Source: Psoroptes ovis (taxonomy: Eukaryota > Arthropoda > Arachnida > Sarcoptiformes > Psoroptidae). Taken from it: 64,000 nucleotides of DNA. A program made the position numbers and the translations under genes. The notes beneath the pieces are model-generated. The model was not told the origin of the DNA. It saw only the letters and a program-made list of their open reading frames with translations, and searched no databases. Below are positions 1-13,100 of the stretch, one piece after another (within the stretch, counting starts at the first letter, position 1; every line of letters begins with the position of its first letter). The DNA lies in the NCBI GenBank assembly GCA_002943765.1, contig PQWQ01000003.1, forward strand, positions 3,781,501-3,845,500, given 5' to 3'.

Positions 1-628
1 TGGAAAAAATTTTGTTCCAGTTTTTTTCCAAATATAAAATATTATTATTTATTAAACAAAATGAATCTTCGATTCGATAAATTATTTACAAATTTATTCA
101 AATAAATTATGTAATGATTTTGGGATTGTTCTTCTTGTTTTGGGATTTTTTCAATTTTTCCCAATTTTTTCCATGGTCCATTCCAGATTTTCCAATTTCT
201 TTGATCCAATATTTCTATGTTCCATCCATTTTCTTTGTGGCCCATTTTTCTCTGGTCCTGATTCCCCAATTTCCCAATTTCCTAATCGCATTGTGTGTGT
301 GGTACATGTTTTTTTGAAATTCTCGAATTTCTTCAAGAATCTTCAATGTTTTTTGCCATTCATTCATTCATTATTATTATTATTTTCTCTTTGATTATAA
401 ATATAATCACATGAATAATTTCATTATTATTATTAATATTTATTTTATTTCATTTTTTATTTATTTATCCCTGTTTTATTTATTTGTTATTCCAGAAATC
501 TTTAAATATTGAAATTTGAAACAAACAAACAAAACCAACGCAAAACCGAATCACAAATCATCAATAATTTTGAATAAATCACATGATTTATTCATATTTC
601 ATATTCATTTTTCATCATTGAATTACAG
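1..628. other. Upstream flank of the semaphorin gene, no gene seen
   Basis: AT-rich DNA with TTCATT and ATT microsatellite runs near 358-440. Short open frames here have no recognisable similarity and are biased by the repeats. A plausible splice acceptor (AATTACAG) ends at 628, so the first coding exon of the semaphorin may be preceded by an intron and a non-coding 5' exon upstream; this is inference. Confidence 0.5.
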
Positions 629-654
629 TACTGGAGATATATTTGTCCGAGAAA

Positions 655-1423
655 ATGGTTTCCAATAATCAAAATAATTATAATGATAATTATAAAAATG
701 ATATGAATAAATCATATAGAAAAATAATAATTCAAATTAAATGTAAAAAACGTAAAAAATATAATGATAATCAAATGAAAAATAATATCCTTAATGATAA
801 TAATGAAAATAATGATCGATCTCATCATCATCATCAATTACAATTAATTGATAATCATAATTGTAATTGTAATAAAAATAATGATATTTTATATATGAAT
901 AATAATGATAAAAATGTGATTGATAACAGTAATAATAATGATAATAATATAAATGATTATTACAATAATAATGAAAATAATAATTGTGATAATTCAACAA
1001 TCATAATGAATAATCAACATCGAAATCAATTGTCAAAATCATTGTCATTATTAGATCATGATCATCAATATTATACAAATGGCGACAACTTGTCATTACT
1101 ACTGTATGCTAGTCAATCATCATTAATGAATCAATTTGATAATCATCATAAATCATTATTCTGGTCATCATTATTTGCTGCCCCATCATCATTATCATCA
1201 TCACCGTCGTCATCGTCATCATTGATATCATCAAAATCAACAAAATTATTAAATCATTATCAACGTTTATTAATCATTTCGCTAATATTCATGATAACAA
1301 TATTGAATGAATCAATAATTGTGTTCACATTTCAACATTTTCAAACCCAGCATCAACAACAGCTACAACAACAACATCATTGGCAAGAAAATATTGAACC
1401 AAAAATACGAATCAATAATCTAA
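655..1423 (+). CDS. Semaphorin coding exon 1: low-complexity N-terminus and hydrophobic segment
   Basis: Encodes 256 residues, rich in Asn, Asp, His and Ser, then a hydrophobic stretch (LLIISLIFMITIL) at about residues 204-216 followed by a Gln/His-rich linker. The donor is CTAA|GTAAGT and the exon ends in phase 1, matching exon 2. The hydrophobic stretch is where a semaphorin signal peptide belongs, but it lies unusually deep; internal methionines could shorten the leader. A fortuitous Tyr/His-rich frame runs antisense and is not a gene. Confidence 0.8.
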
Positions 1424-4101
1424 GTAAGTAGATCTTTATTTAGTTTGCATTTCATATATGATTACTTCACCTAATAACTTTGAACTTGAATTGTTTCAAG
1501 ATTTGAAATTGAAAATAGTTAGACAAACACACATATGAAATAGTTTAGTTTACAAGGTTTAAATTGTGTTTTTTTGAAAATTGATCTGGTTTTTTGTTTG
1601 TGTTGTTTGAATTGTGTTTTCATTGGTGTTTGAAGGTTGAAATTCTGGTTTTCTTTTTGATGTTTGCTTGTTAGTGTAAGTCTGTATCTGTATGTGTGTG
1701 TGTGCGTGTTACCACAAATATTCACTTGCGTTTCTCAGCATTTGATCACAGCCAAAAACGATGATTTACAAATGACTGCAACAAGCAAACACCACACACA
1801 CTAACTCAAGCAAAAGGTGAGACATTTTAACCAGTTATCTTATGTTTATATCTTTTGATGATGATCATGATGATGATGATCTATTTGTGGTTGCTGCTGT
1901 TGCAGCTGATTTCGTTTCTGTTTGTGTGTGTGTTTCTCATCATCATCATCATCATCATCAATGATAATCATCTGTATTACCACCAACATCGATTATTTCA
2001 TCATAGAAATATTGTTGTGTTTGTATTCGGGCTACACACACAACAGCAACAGCAACAGCAAACATTTAAAAACATTCAAACACATCTAAACACATTTAAA
2101 CACATCTGAAAACATTCAAACTTATTCAAAAACATACAAACAAACACATTAAATAATACGCACATTGAATACACACAAACAGCCACACACACACACACAC
2201 ACCCAAACCAGATATTTTCCAGAAATGAATAATGAAAATATAATAATAAATGAAATGAAATAATCATTTCAATTTTTTTTTTCCAAATATTTCTCGTTTT
2301 CACTCATCCATTTTAATTTTTCCCTTTTTGCTCTCTGCTAATCATATATCAGGCTGTCCATAAAGTTCTAGCCTATTTTCATCGAGCAATTCTATTGATT
2401 AAGCCGAATGAACTTTTCGGACAACCCTAATAATAATGAAATAATGATGATCTTAATGATAATAATGATGATAATGATAATGATAAGAGTGTAATATCAG
2501 ATAGACAGCAACAACAGTAAACAATATCAAAAACATATTGAATAATTGTATTCATATTGCTGCTCATATATTTTTGCATTTTGAATGAATAAACTTGAAT
2601 TTTATATTTTATCTTTGAGATTCAAATAATGAATTTGAATATTATCATCTTCGTTATTATCATCATTGTTGATGATGGTGGCCGAAATGGCATCCATTGA
2701 TGAAATTTCATTGGATTCATTCATTGAATTCATTCATTCGTTTTGTTCATTTGTTCGTTTTGTTTTTCGTTGTTCCTGATTCATTATAAATTCATTCATT
2801 TTAGCTGAATTTCAATGTGTCTGTGTATGTGTTTGCTGTGCTTTGTGCTTTTATTTTGAATTTTTTATTTTATTTTAATTTTTCCAAATGAATTTTTAAT
2901 GAGATGAATGAGAATGTTTTTTTCTGTTGATTTTTTGCTTATTTTTTCTCTGAATAAATAAACAAATAGATTAATTAATTATATGCAAATAATAGTAATG
3001 ATGTACAAATCAATGATTATAAATCAACAATTTCCAAACAATTATTACCATCGTTTTTTGAAAATTTGAAAATTATCATTTGAAATATATTCATTTCTTT
3101 GTGTGTTTGGTAGTTGAAATGTGTTTGCTTGAAAAGGTTTGAGTCTTCAAAAGGCTTAAATCTTCAAAAGGTTAAAGTCTTGAAAGCTTGCCATTATTAC
3201 ACATGTGAAATGAACATTCAAAAAATGAAAAAAACCTTGAAAATATTCATCAAATTGATATCCGTATCGATCTTTGATTACACGTATTTTCTGTGTGTGC
3301 CATGTATTTATATGTTTTCTTAAGTTTTTCTTCATTTGTTTTTCATCAATTGTTGATTTTATTCAAATCATCATTCAATCATTGATTGTTATGTTGTGTG
3401 GTTGTACATATTTGCATAAAATTGAATCGAAATAATCCATTTTAGGTCAATTTTTGAAATGAATTGAAATTTGAAAATGAGAAAATTATCAATTTTCAAA
3501 TTCGAAATTTGATTCAAATATCAAATCCTTTGAATGTCATTTGAATTCATTTTGTATGATTTATTTCTCCAATAAAGTTATAACCTTCATATCATTTTTT
3601 GAAATTGTCCTTAACAATGAAATTGATCTGAAATTGATTGATAAATATAAAAAGAAAATGATTGTCTTTGAACGCGATAAATGATCATTTTGATCCATTT
3701 GAAATCAATTGTGTTTGATTGATGCAAAAATCATTTAAATCATCTGTTCCAAATAGATTTATTTTCATTAATGGAAATCATGGAAAACTTTATCCAAAAA
3801 CTGCTTTGAAATTGAAAATTTATTTTGATTTAAATTCAAATTTTCAGTTAGTCTTCACCTACAATCCAAAATGATAAATATTTGAAAAAATGAATGATTT
3901 CATGTGTTTTGAATTGTATTTATTGGGTTGAATTGGACTGAACGTTCATGAATTGAACATTTAATAATAAATTGATAATAATAATAATAATGACAATAAA
4001 TAATAATCGATTTGGTTGATTGAACTTTAATTGAGTTTGAAATTTTATTTTTATTTCATTTTTTTTTTTTCGTTATTCCAATCATTTATTTTCGTTTCAT
4101 T

Positions 4102-4132
<31 letters not shown>

Positions 4133-7100
4133 CATTTGAAACAATGTATGAAAATATATGTCTCGAAGTGAAATGCAGTGAAAACATCCCAAGTAATTTC
4201 CAATTAACAAAACGAAAAAAAGAAATATGAAGCAATTTTCGATGTTTTGATATGTTTCAAAGCGAAAATATAAATCGAAAAATGAAAACCATTTCATCAT
4301 TACACAACTGCTGCTGCTGCTGCAATGGTTTCTCAAAGATTTTCATCTTTAATTTCTTTTCATTTTCTTTATTCAATTCTCATTGATTCGTTGATTCGTT
4401 CATTCATTCATCGATTCGTTGATTCATTCCATTTAATCATTCATTCATTCAATTTTCAAGAAATAATAATATTAGGTTGTCCGAAAAGTTCTTTCCGTTT
4501 TATCAATAGAATTGCACATAAAAATCGGCCAAAACTTTCCAGACAATCTAATAATAATCTATGATCAATCTATGAACAGTTATTATTATTATTATTATTT
4601 CTTTGATTGTTTGAAATGTAGGAGAAGAAGAAGAGAATTTGATTTGAAAATTCCAATTTTCTTTTCTATTTTTTCTATTTTCTCCGACACGAAACGAAAA
4701 GAAGAGAAATGAATTGATGAAAATTAAATGTGAAATTGAATCGACATTGAATTGAATCGATTGTTGAATTAGATTGAATTTCTTAATTCTCAATCTTCGA
4801 ATTGAATGATGAAAACTTCATTCTTTGAATAACTTCGAAAATAAATGTTTTTATTTCAAGTGTTTTGTTATTTTTGAATTGTTGAGGGTTATACTTCTCT
4901 TCTTTTCAATGATAAAGTAGTATTATTATTTCTACCAAAAGAATAAAATGTGAAAAAGGAAATTTTTGCCGTAAATTTTCACGCTCAAACAAAAGTTGTC
5001 GAAAATTGAAAATACTGGCCCCAAAAATAACCCATTTGAAATAAATGTTATGAAAATGAAAAATACAAAAGACTGAAGCAAAGCTCGAATTCATTTCCAA
5101 TAGATAATTGGAAATTGATTTCCAATTTCGTTGATCGAAAAATAAACATTTAAATCTCAATTATCAATGTTTGTGATCGAATACTGGCATCGAAAATTGA
5201 AACTTCAATGTTTCAACTATTTTGGATTCAATGATGCCATTCGGTTCGGCAATAATTCAAGTTGTTTCACCTGAGCTTCCAATTCAACCCTTTTCAACTC
5301 TTTTTAGTTGAATTTTGTCACCAATTCTCAAGTGTTTCAATGTTTGAAATGTTTGTCTTCTTGAATTGAATTTAATCGAAAAATTTAGAAGAATTCAATT
5401 CAAAGTTTCTTTGTTTCATTTCGATTTATTTCGATTCATTTGTTTTTGATTTGTTCTCCAGTTCAAATTCAAATTATTATTATTTCTTCCATTTTGAACA
5501 ATTTTCAATGTTCACCAATCATTGTTTTCTGTATTTTTGTTTTCGGTGAAAACAAAAGTAATATTATTACATTTGACACTCATTCAAAGTTTACTCAAAC
5601 TTTTGCATTGCTGATGGAAGAATGTTGACAAAAATGTTTCTGGTTCACTTTGAATGGAAGAAGAATAATTTCCTCCGTTTCTATGGATCGATCCATTTTC
5701 AATGAGACATTATTGTGTGTAGTTCATTAATAATGATTCGTAATCGAAAATAGCAGTAATGAACTCAGGAAAACTTGAATAATAAACTTGAATGAAACAT
5801 GAATGAAAGTATTTGAACCCTTAATGAACATGATAATAATCATCGTCATTGAAAATATAAACCGATAATTTTCGGTTCATTTCGAAGGTGAATGATTTTC
5901 GGGTACAGAAAAGCGAAGCGATACTGTCATGTACCAATTGTACACACTCACACAAAAATAATGCCCTCTAAAACACTTGAAATATATGAATCTATCATTT
6001 TGAAATTGATTCAAATGATCTAATGATTCATATGACACGAAAAATTTTCAAGTGACAAGTGAAAAATTCATTTGCTTTTTCTCTTGTTTGAAATTTTTGA
6101 AACCAAAAATAATGAAAATATTCATTTGAAAAAAGCAATGATAATGATAAATAGGAGTGAAAAATATTCAAAATACTTGAATACTTACACACACATCCAC
6201 ACCTACACACGCCACTAACACTCCTGAAAAGATTGTTGTCATTATTTTAGTTCATTTCATTTGATTTTATCTCAAAATTTCATCATTTTCATCAAAATAT
6301 TAATAATAATTATCATCGCTAATGTTCTACGGATAATGATGATCATCATAATGATAATAGGGCAATGAATTATCAACAGAAATTGACAATAATTTAGAAT
6401 TTTGTTGATAAAAAGGTGTGAAATTTAATTCTCGGTAAAGTTCATCGTTGAAATCTTATTGAAATGAGAAGAATTTTGGGTAAAATTTTGACTTTTTTAA
6501 ATTTGAAATTCATCAATGGTCAATATAAGATGATAGTTGAATGCTTTAAGAATGATTTATCGTCCAAATATTCTTCAAAGTCATAGTGTTTTCCGGTCTT
6601 ACTAAAATGTTTCGTACGAAACAATGTTTCACCATGTCCAAATACGTTTGTCATTAAATTCATATTTCATATTTCATTGTTTATCCACTTTGAAATTGTC
6701 CATGAAACTGTGTTTTGATTGATGACTGTACAATCAATGGAAACATTGTACCGAGTTACTTTACCCGAAGTCCTTTTCAATGTCCTTCGATGTCTTTCAA
6801 AAGTCCTTTTTTACCTTTTTCTATTTCTTTTCTCCTTGAAATAAAACTATTATTATCCACTTATCCACTTTGAAAAAAAAGTTTTACTTTTTGGACATTT
6901 TAGTTTAGTTTTATTTCAATGACAATTTACAATTTTCAACAGTAAATTTTCTCAAAAATGATTGATGTGATTTTCGACTATTTTTACCCCCCGTCCATTG
7001 TCATTACGCTTGTTATCGTTGTCAAATTTAATATTATTCAACATTCATAAATGACCATCGTGTATTCAATTCCGTCCAACAGCAGCCAAAAAGTACTCGT

Positions 7101-10100
7101 GAATATCATCATTCAACGGTCATTTCATTTCATATATTAATCCATCATTCATTGAATCGACTATACACATGTGAACGCGCACATAACATTTGACAAGTGA
7201 ACATCTTGTTCAATTTGAATTTTCGGAAATTTTCTTTTTGTCAGGAATTTGAATACACCCACCTTTTCATTGAAATTACGCCAATTATTTTCCATTTTTC
7301 AATGACTGAAATTGGACATTTTGCAAGGGGTCTTCTGCAGCTAAGCTTAGCCTTGGCTGTCCAAAAGCCCGAAGAATGAGCGAAATAATTTCACCAAAAA
7401 GCACAAATTATGCTAATAAGGCCTTTGGCTTATTTTGTAAAATTCATATCTCGGTGGTACTCGTTCATCAAAAAATGTCAACATTTTTTTGATTCATTGT
7501 ATTAAATGAGTAATGAATGATTGAGGCAATGAATGAATGCTAAGCAATCTGCACCGAGAAATGCCAGAGCCAAAGGGAATAAAGCCGAATCGTCAGGCGA
7601 ATGTCATTAACAATTTTTGAAATTTCAAATTTCCATCTGAAAATTTGAAATTTTGGAAATTTGCATAAATTTTCCTACGTACGGATGGTATGGAATATTC
7701 CATTCCATCTTGTTGTATGAATTCTTCTTGAAGAAATCAATGTTTTGAATCATTTTTGAATTTTACTTTTACGTCTAATCATTATTCTTCAATGATGAAA
7801 TAAGAATGATTTAATTGATTCGTTTATATGTAATGAAAATTGGCTGTATTAGGTTGTCCGAAAAGTTCTGGCCAATTTTCATGAGCAACTCTCTATTGAT
7901 TAAACGGAATGAACTTTTCGGACAACCTGAAATTTTTGGTATGATTTTTCATTTCGTTTAAAAATGATTTCATTTTTGATTTTTGAAATGAAATTCTGAT
8001 CAAATTTTGTTCAAATTTTGATCAAATTTAATTTTAAAAAACGAAAATTCAATAAAACTATAAACTCAAATGATTTTTAATAACATTTTCTTGTTTTTTA
8101 ATGTCTGTTTTTCAGAATTTTTTGATCAAATGATGAGTATATCAGACCCTAAATTAATGTGTTTTTACTCGTTTGATTTTGATGAAATTCGTTTCAACTT
8201 TGAAATGAAACAAATAATGTTTGCTGATATTCTGCTTCAATAATATATTAGGTTGTCCGGAAAGTTCATTCCGCTTAATCGAATAGAGTTGCCCATGAAA
8301 ATCGGCCAAAATTTTCCGGTCAACCTAATACTTTGCCAGTGTTTGATGATGGCTGCTTATGTGTATTGAAATGTTCAGAAATCGTTTTATTTGGTCTCTT
8401 GATACCAGTTTTCAATGAATTTCATTCATTTGATGTTTCAAAACTGGAAAAATTTTGAAAAAGTTTCACATTTTGAAAATTCACAATTCACGATTCAATT
8501 CAGTTGAATTACAGTTTTAGATTCATTTACAGTTTAGTTTCAGTTCGTTTTCCTTCAAAATAACTCGTTCAAAATGAACTAATGCTTTGAATTTCATTTT
8601 ATTTGATGAAAAACAACATATTAATAAATAAATAAACTACACACCAGAGTTTAATTATTTATTCTCAAAATGAATCATTTTATTTGGGCTGTCCGAAAAG
8701 TTTTTGCCGATTTCCCCGATGATTCCCCTTTGAAATAATCGGCAAAAACTTTTCGGACAGCCCTTTATTTTTTCGTGAAATTTTTGAGTAAAATTTTCAA
8801 AAAATTCTCAAACAAATAACTGTTTCAATAACTATATGGTGTTATCAGTTTTCAAGGAATTTTTGATCCAAAAATTTTCAAAATTAAAAATTCTTCACGA
8901 AAAAAGCAATCAAATGTTTCAAAGTTTTCCGATCATTCAAAGTTTGTACCAGTTTCTGCTGATATCGAATATTATTGATGCAATATTCGCCAGAATTTCG
9001 GAGCCATTTTTCCCATTGAAAATATCTAAAATTTTACAAAAATTTTGTCAAAAAAAAAAAAAAAACATTCTTTGACCAAATCTGCATTGATTTCCATTTG
9101 TTTGCGTTATTTGTGTATGTGTTTGCATTTGCATTTGTATTGCAATGTTTGTATATATTGATTTTTGTCATTTTAAACATTTTTTTCTTGATTTCAAAAT
9201 AAAAAAAACCATTTTTTGAATGGAATTTTTGCTTCCATTTTCAATGAATTCTTCCTATGTCGTCAAAAATGTATTGAATTATTATTATTATTCTATTTTC
9301 ATTCAATACAAAACAAGAGAACGAACTAACACACAAAAAATTTCATTTTCAAATTCTAAAATCAATAGGAGATTGTGTAGGCCAGAGACTAATGTATTGA
9401 AATGTATTGAATGTATTGAAAAATGTTGAAGTAATCTACATTTAAAAAGAATTTTATTTTCGAAGAATTCTTCTTCGAAAAAAATTTTAAAATTCCAAAG
9501 TCATTTTAAAAATTCCAGAATTTTGCATAATTTTTGAAAGCAAAGAAATCTAGTTCGCAGGCATCTCGGGCACTGTCAGGCTATAGCAGTCATTCTCAAC
9601 CTTTTTTTCGCCGCGGCACACTGAAAAAAGGAAAAGCCTTTATTTCCAAAATCTTGCGGCACACCAAGTAAGGGAATAGTAAAGGAATGAGTTAGATATC
9701 CGGAATTTGGCGGCACATTTTTGGAATCTCGCGGAACACTAAAGTGCCGCGGAACACCGGTTGAGAATGACTGGGCTATAGTCTTCCATGTACTGTGTGT
9801 GTCCTTGCTCCGAACAGAGCCCGTAGGTTCATCAATTTTTTCCAATTCTCCGGAGACATTTTCATTCCTATTTATTTCAATGGTCTTAATACCATAATTT
9901 CTGAATGATATTTGACTTTTTATATTCGTTTTTCGTTCTTCTTCTTCATCTCTCCCAATTCTAAATCGAATAACTTCAAATATTTGAAAAAAATGAGAAA
10001 AAAATTTAAAATTCTATCAGAATTCTACCAGATCTTTATTCAAGAATTTCGTTCGGGGATTCTGGTATTGAAATTCAATCGAAATTTCATTGAAATCCTA

Positions 10101-13100
10101 TCAGAAACCCTGAATCAATACACATTTTATTGAATCATTGAGTCCATTTATTTTTTTTTTACCAGTGAATTCATTCTATTCATATCTATTTCAATAATTC
10201 ATAATTGGTTTTCCATGTTATTATTATTTGAAACTTGCAACACACACTTATCAATATGATTTCACGGTATTTATTATTATTGTTTGAAAAATAAAATGAA
10301 TTATCAGTTTTTGCCGGGTAATTTCGATGAAAAATTTCACGATTTACGAATCGAAAAATACGAATTTATCCCGTCATTTATTCATTTTCACTGAAATCTG
10401 AATAGAATTTCAAATATTAATATTTTCAAATAATATTTGAGATGGAAAAACATTTCATGCATAAATATCTGACCAGAATTATGTATTTGAATGGTAATTG
10501 TATCAGTTCTCTCTCTCGGTTCATTTAAATGTGAAAATTTTCAATCGAAAAATAGAAAAAATAAATTTGAGAAATTCATAGATTTCATCTGCTGAATTCA
10601 TAATGAGATAATGGTGAGATCCAAGGATCCATGGTGTTGAATATTTGATATTCAAATGACCGGAAAAATTTCAATTTTTTCGATTTTTTCCAATGTTTGA
10701 CATTCATTCCTTGAAATTCATCCATTTCGACCATCATAGCTTATCCTGTAAATTTGAAATATATTTATTCTTATATAAATTCAAATTGGGCAAAGTTTGA
10801 AACAAGAGAATTATTGAAGTAATTTAAATGATTTTCAATATCTCATATTTTTGCAAAACAAAACAATCAATAATGCTGTCGATTGTTGGAATTAAATATG
10901 AATACAATGAAAATTCAATGTGTAGAATGCAGCTTGAAATTCAATCGGTGAGTTTTCATGCATTTCAAGGTTTATTCGTGTGATTCGATTGAATTCAGTG
11001 GAATCGATTGGATTGACTTGCGATTCAATTGTGATTTCGTTGGTGAAAAATTGAAAGAAATAAACGTTTGAATAGTAATTAATATTATTCACATAAAAGG
11101 ATTGTAAAAGGAATAATGATTGATCAATCAATCGATCGATTGATTGATCATTATCAATTGTTATTGTTTGATTGATAGGCATCGATTTCATTGTGTCCAA
11201 TTGTGTGATTATGAAATTTTGTTAAAATTTGAAATTTTCAAAATTTCAAATTAAATGTTTCTCGTGCGAATATAATGATGAGAAACTTATGCAATTCTAC
11301 GACATTTGAATGTCTGAGAAAAAACAAATAACGCTTTTTGATGTGCAATTTTTCAAACGACATGAAATCTTGACAAATATTCAATGAAAAATGTCCTTCA
11401 AAAATATTGGAAATAGATTTGTGAAGAAATCTGGCAAAAAACAACCGAAATGTCTGGTTTCGATTCACCATTTGCATGGAGAATGTGCATCTTGCATCTT
11501 ACGTCTTGCATAATTTATCATTTCATAATATTTGAAATTATCAATCAATCGAGAGCTGTATTAGAATGTATTGTAATACGTCGGAGAATTTGAAAAATTC
11601 AGAAAAAATTTTAAAATTTTAAAATCAAAACTTTCAAAGATTCGAGTCGCGCATATTCGTATTTGTCTGTTTGTGTGTATGCCTTTGTGGGATTGAAATA
11701 TCCTATGAAATCGGAAAAATCGGTGATTGATTCATTGATTGAAATCAACTAATAATTTATTTGATTTTTGAGAGGAGAAAAAATATATCATTCATTTGTG
11801 AATGGTTGAAAAATGGCCGCACATTTCATTCATTCAATTTCATCCGCTTTTGATTATTTCTATCTTTGATGCTTTCAAACACTCACATAAACATTGTTTA
11901 AGCCTCAAAATTCGTTCAGAGAAACCGAAGAAACAAAAAAATTCATAAATCTCATATGCAAATGCATTCACAAATGCACACATATGCAAATGATGAATTT
12001 ATTTAATGAATGAATTGTGTATATTTTGTCATTGAAATTTTTCAAATTTCTACAAATCTTAAAGATAAATATAAATTATTCTCCTTTTCCATTCTCCGTA
12101 TTTTCATTTTCTTAAAACCACAATTCAAATTCTTCGACACAAATGCATTAAATAATAAACCAGATGTTTTATTTTATTTTATTTCTCTGCAAAATAAATG
12201 AATAAATCAATCAATCAATCAATCAATCAATGTTTAGCTGTTACAGCAAAAATCAAGGAATTTGTACACGATGTGTACACGAAAAAGATGTATAAGCCTT
12301 GAAGAGAGCAATGTAAGATGTGTAAAACAAATATAAATCAATAAATGTGTAATCCAATATAGATTTTTGGTGTTTAAAATTAAGCAATAACTACAGCAAC
12401 AATAACAATATTCATTTGTGTCTAAGGCTATAGACTCTATGCTTGCTTTGTGTTTGCCTTTAATCAAACAAATATCGAACGAAAAAAATCAAAGAAAATT
12501 GAAATTTTTGTATTGAATTTGATGCGTGTGTGCCAAGAATTGAAGAAAATCCACAGAAGAAAATGATTGAAAATCATTAAGATCTTTGCCTCATATTCGT
12601 TGAATTATCGAAAAATATCGAAAACTAATAATAACGACAGCACTAATCAATTGAATTCTTCTAAAAATAATAACAAGAAGAATCCATTTCTTGAATCAAA
12701 TTATAATTCTTAGTTGTTTCGCTGCTTTGTTTGGTTGTTGTTATTCTTAAATTATGAAATATCGTACACAAAACAAACAAGCAAAATATCCAAAAAAAAA
12801 ACATATGGTGCCATGCACACACACATTGATTTCATTTCATTTTTCTTTGATTTTGTAAATCATTTTTTGCTGAAGAAAAAGAGTGCAGTATTAGCTCAGT
12901 CTTCAAAGTACAGTTTTGTACTGTTGTTGTTCATCACATTCGCCCAAGACCCAAACAAAAACCCATCGAAAAGAAACCTTTTGAACAAAATATATCGTTT
13001 TGCACTAAGGCTTTATTGCTGTTGTTTGGAGCCATTGAAAATTATGGAAAAATTTTTCTTCCCGAAAATCCATTTCTATGTTTAAAATGATACGAAAGTC

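Noticed and set aside
2040..2150. Regularly spaced ACATTCAAACAC units, considered as a CRISPR-like array
   Set aside because: Units are degenerate, only 10-12 bp and lack unique spacers; the window is eukaryotic.
9576..9845. 89-codon minus-strand open frame
   Set aside because: It runs through the hAT element and both target duplications, so it is a by-product of the insertion.
12714..13085. 123-codon plus-strand open frame in semaphorin intron 1
   Set aside because: It has no ATG at its beginning, no motif and an AT-driven composition (Phe, Lys, Leu); it looks like chance.
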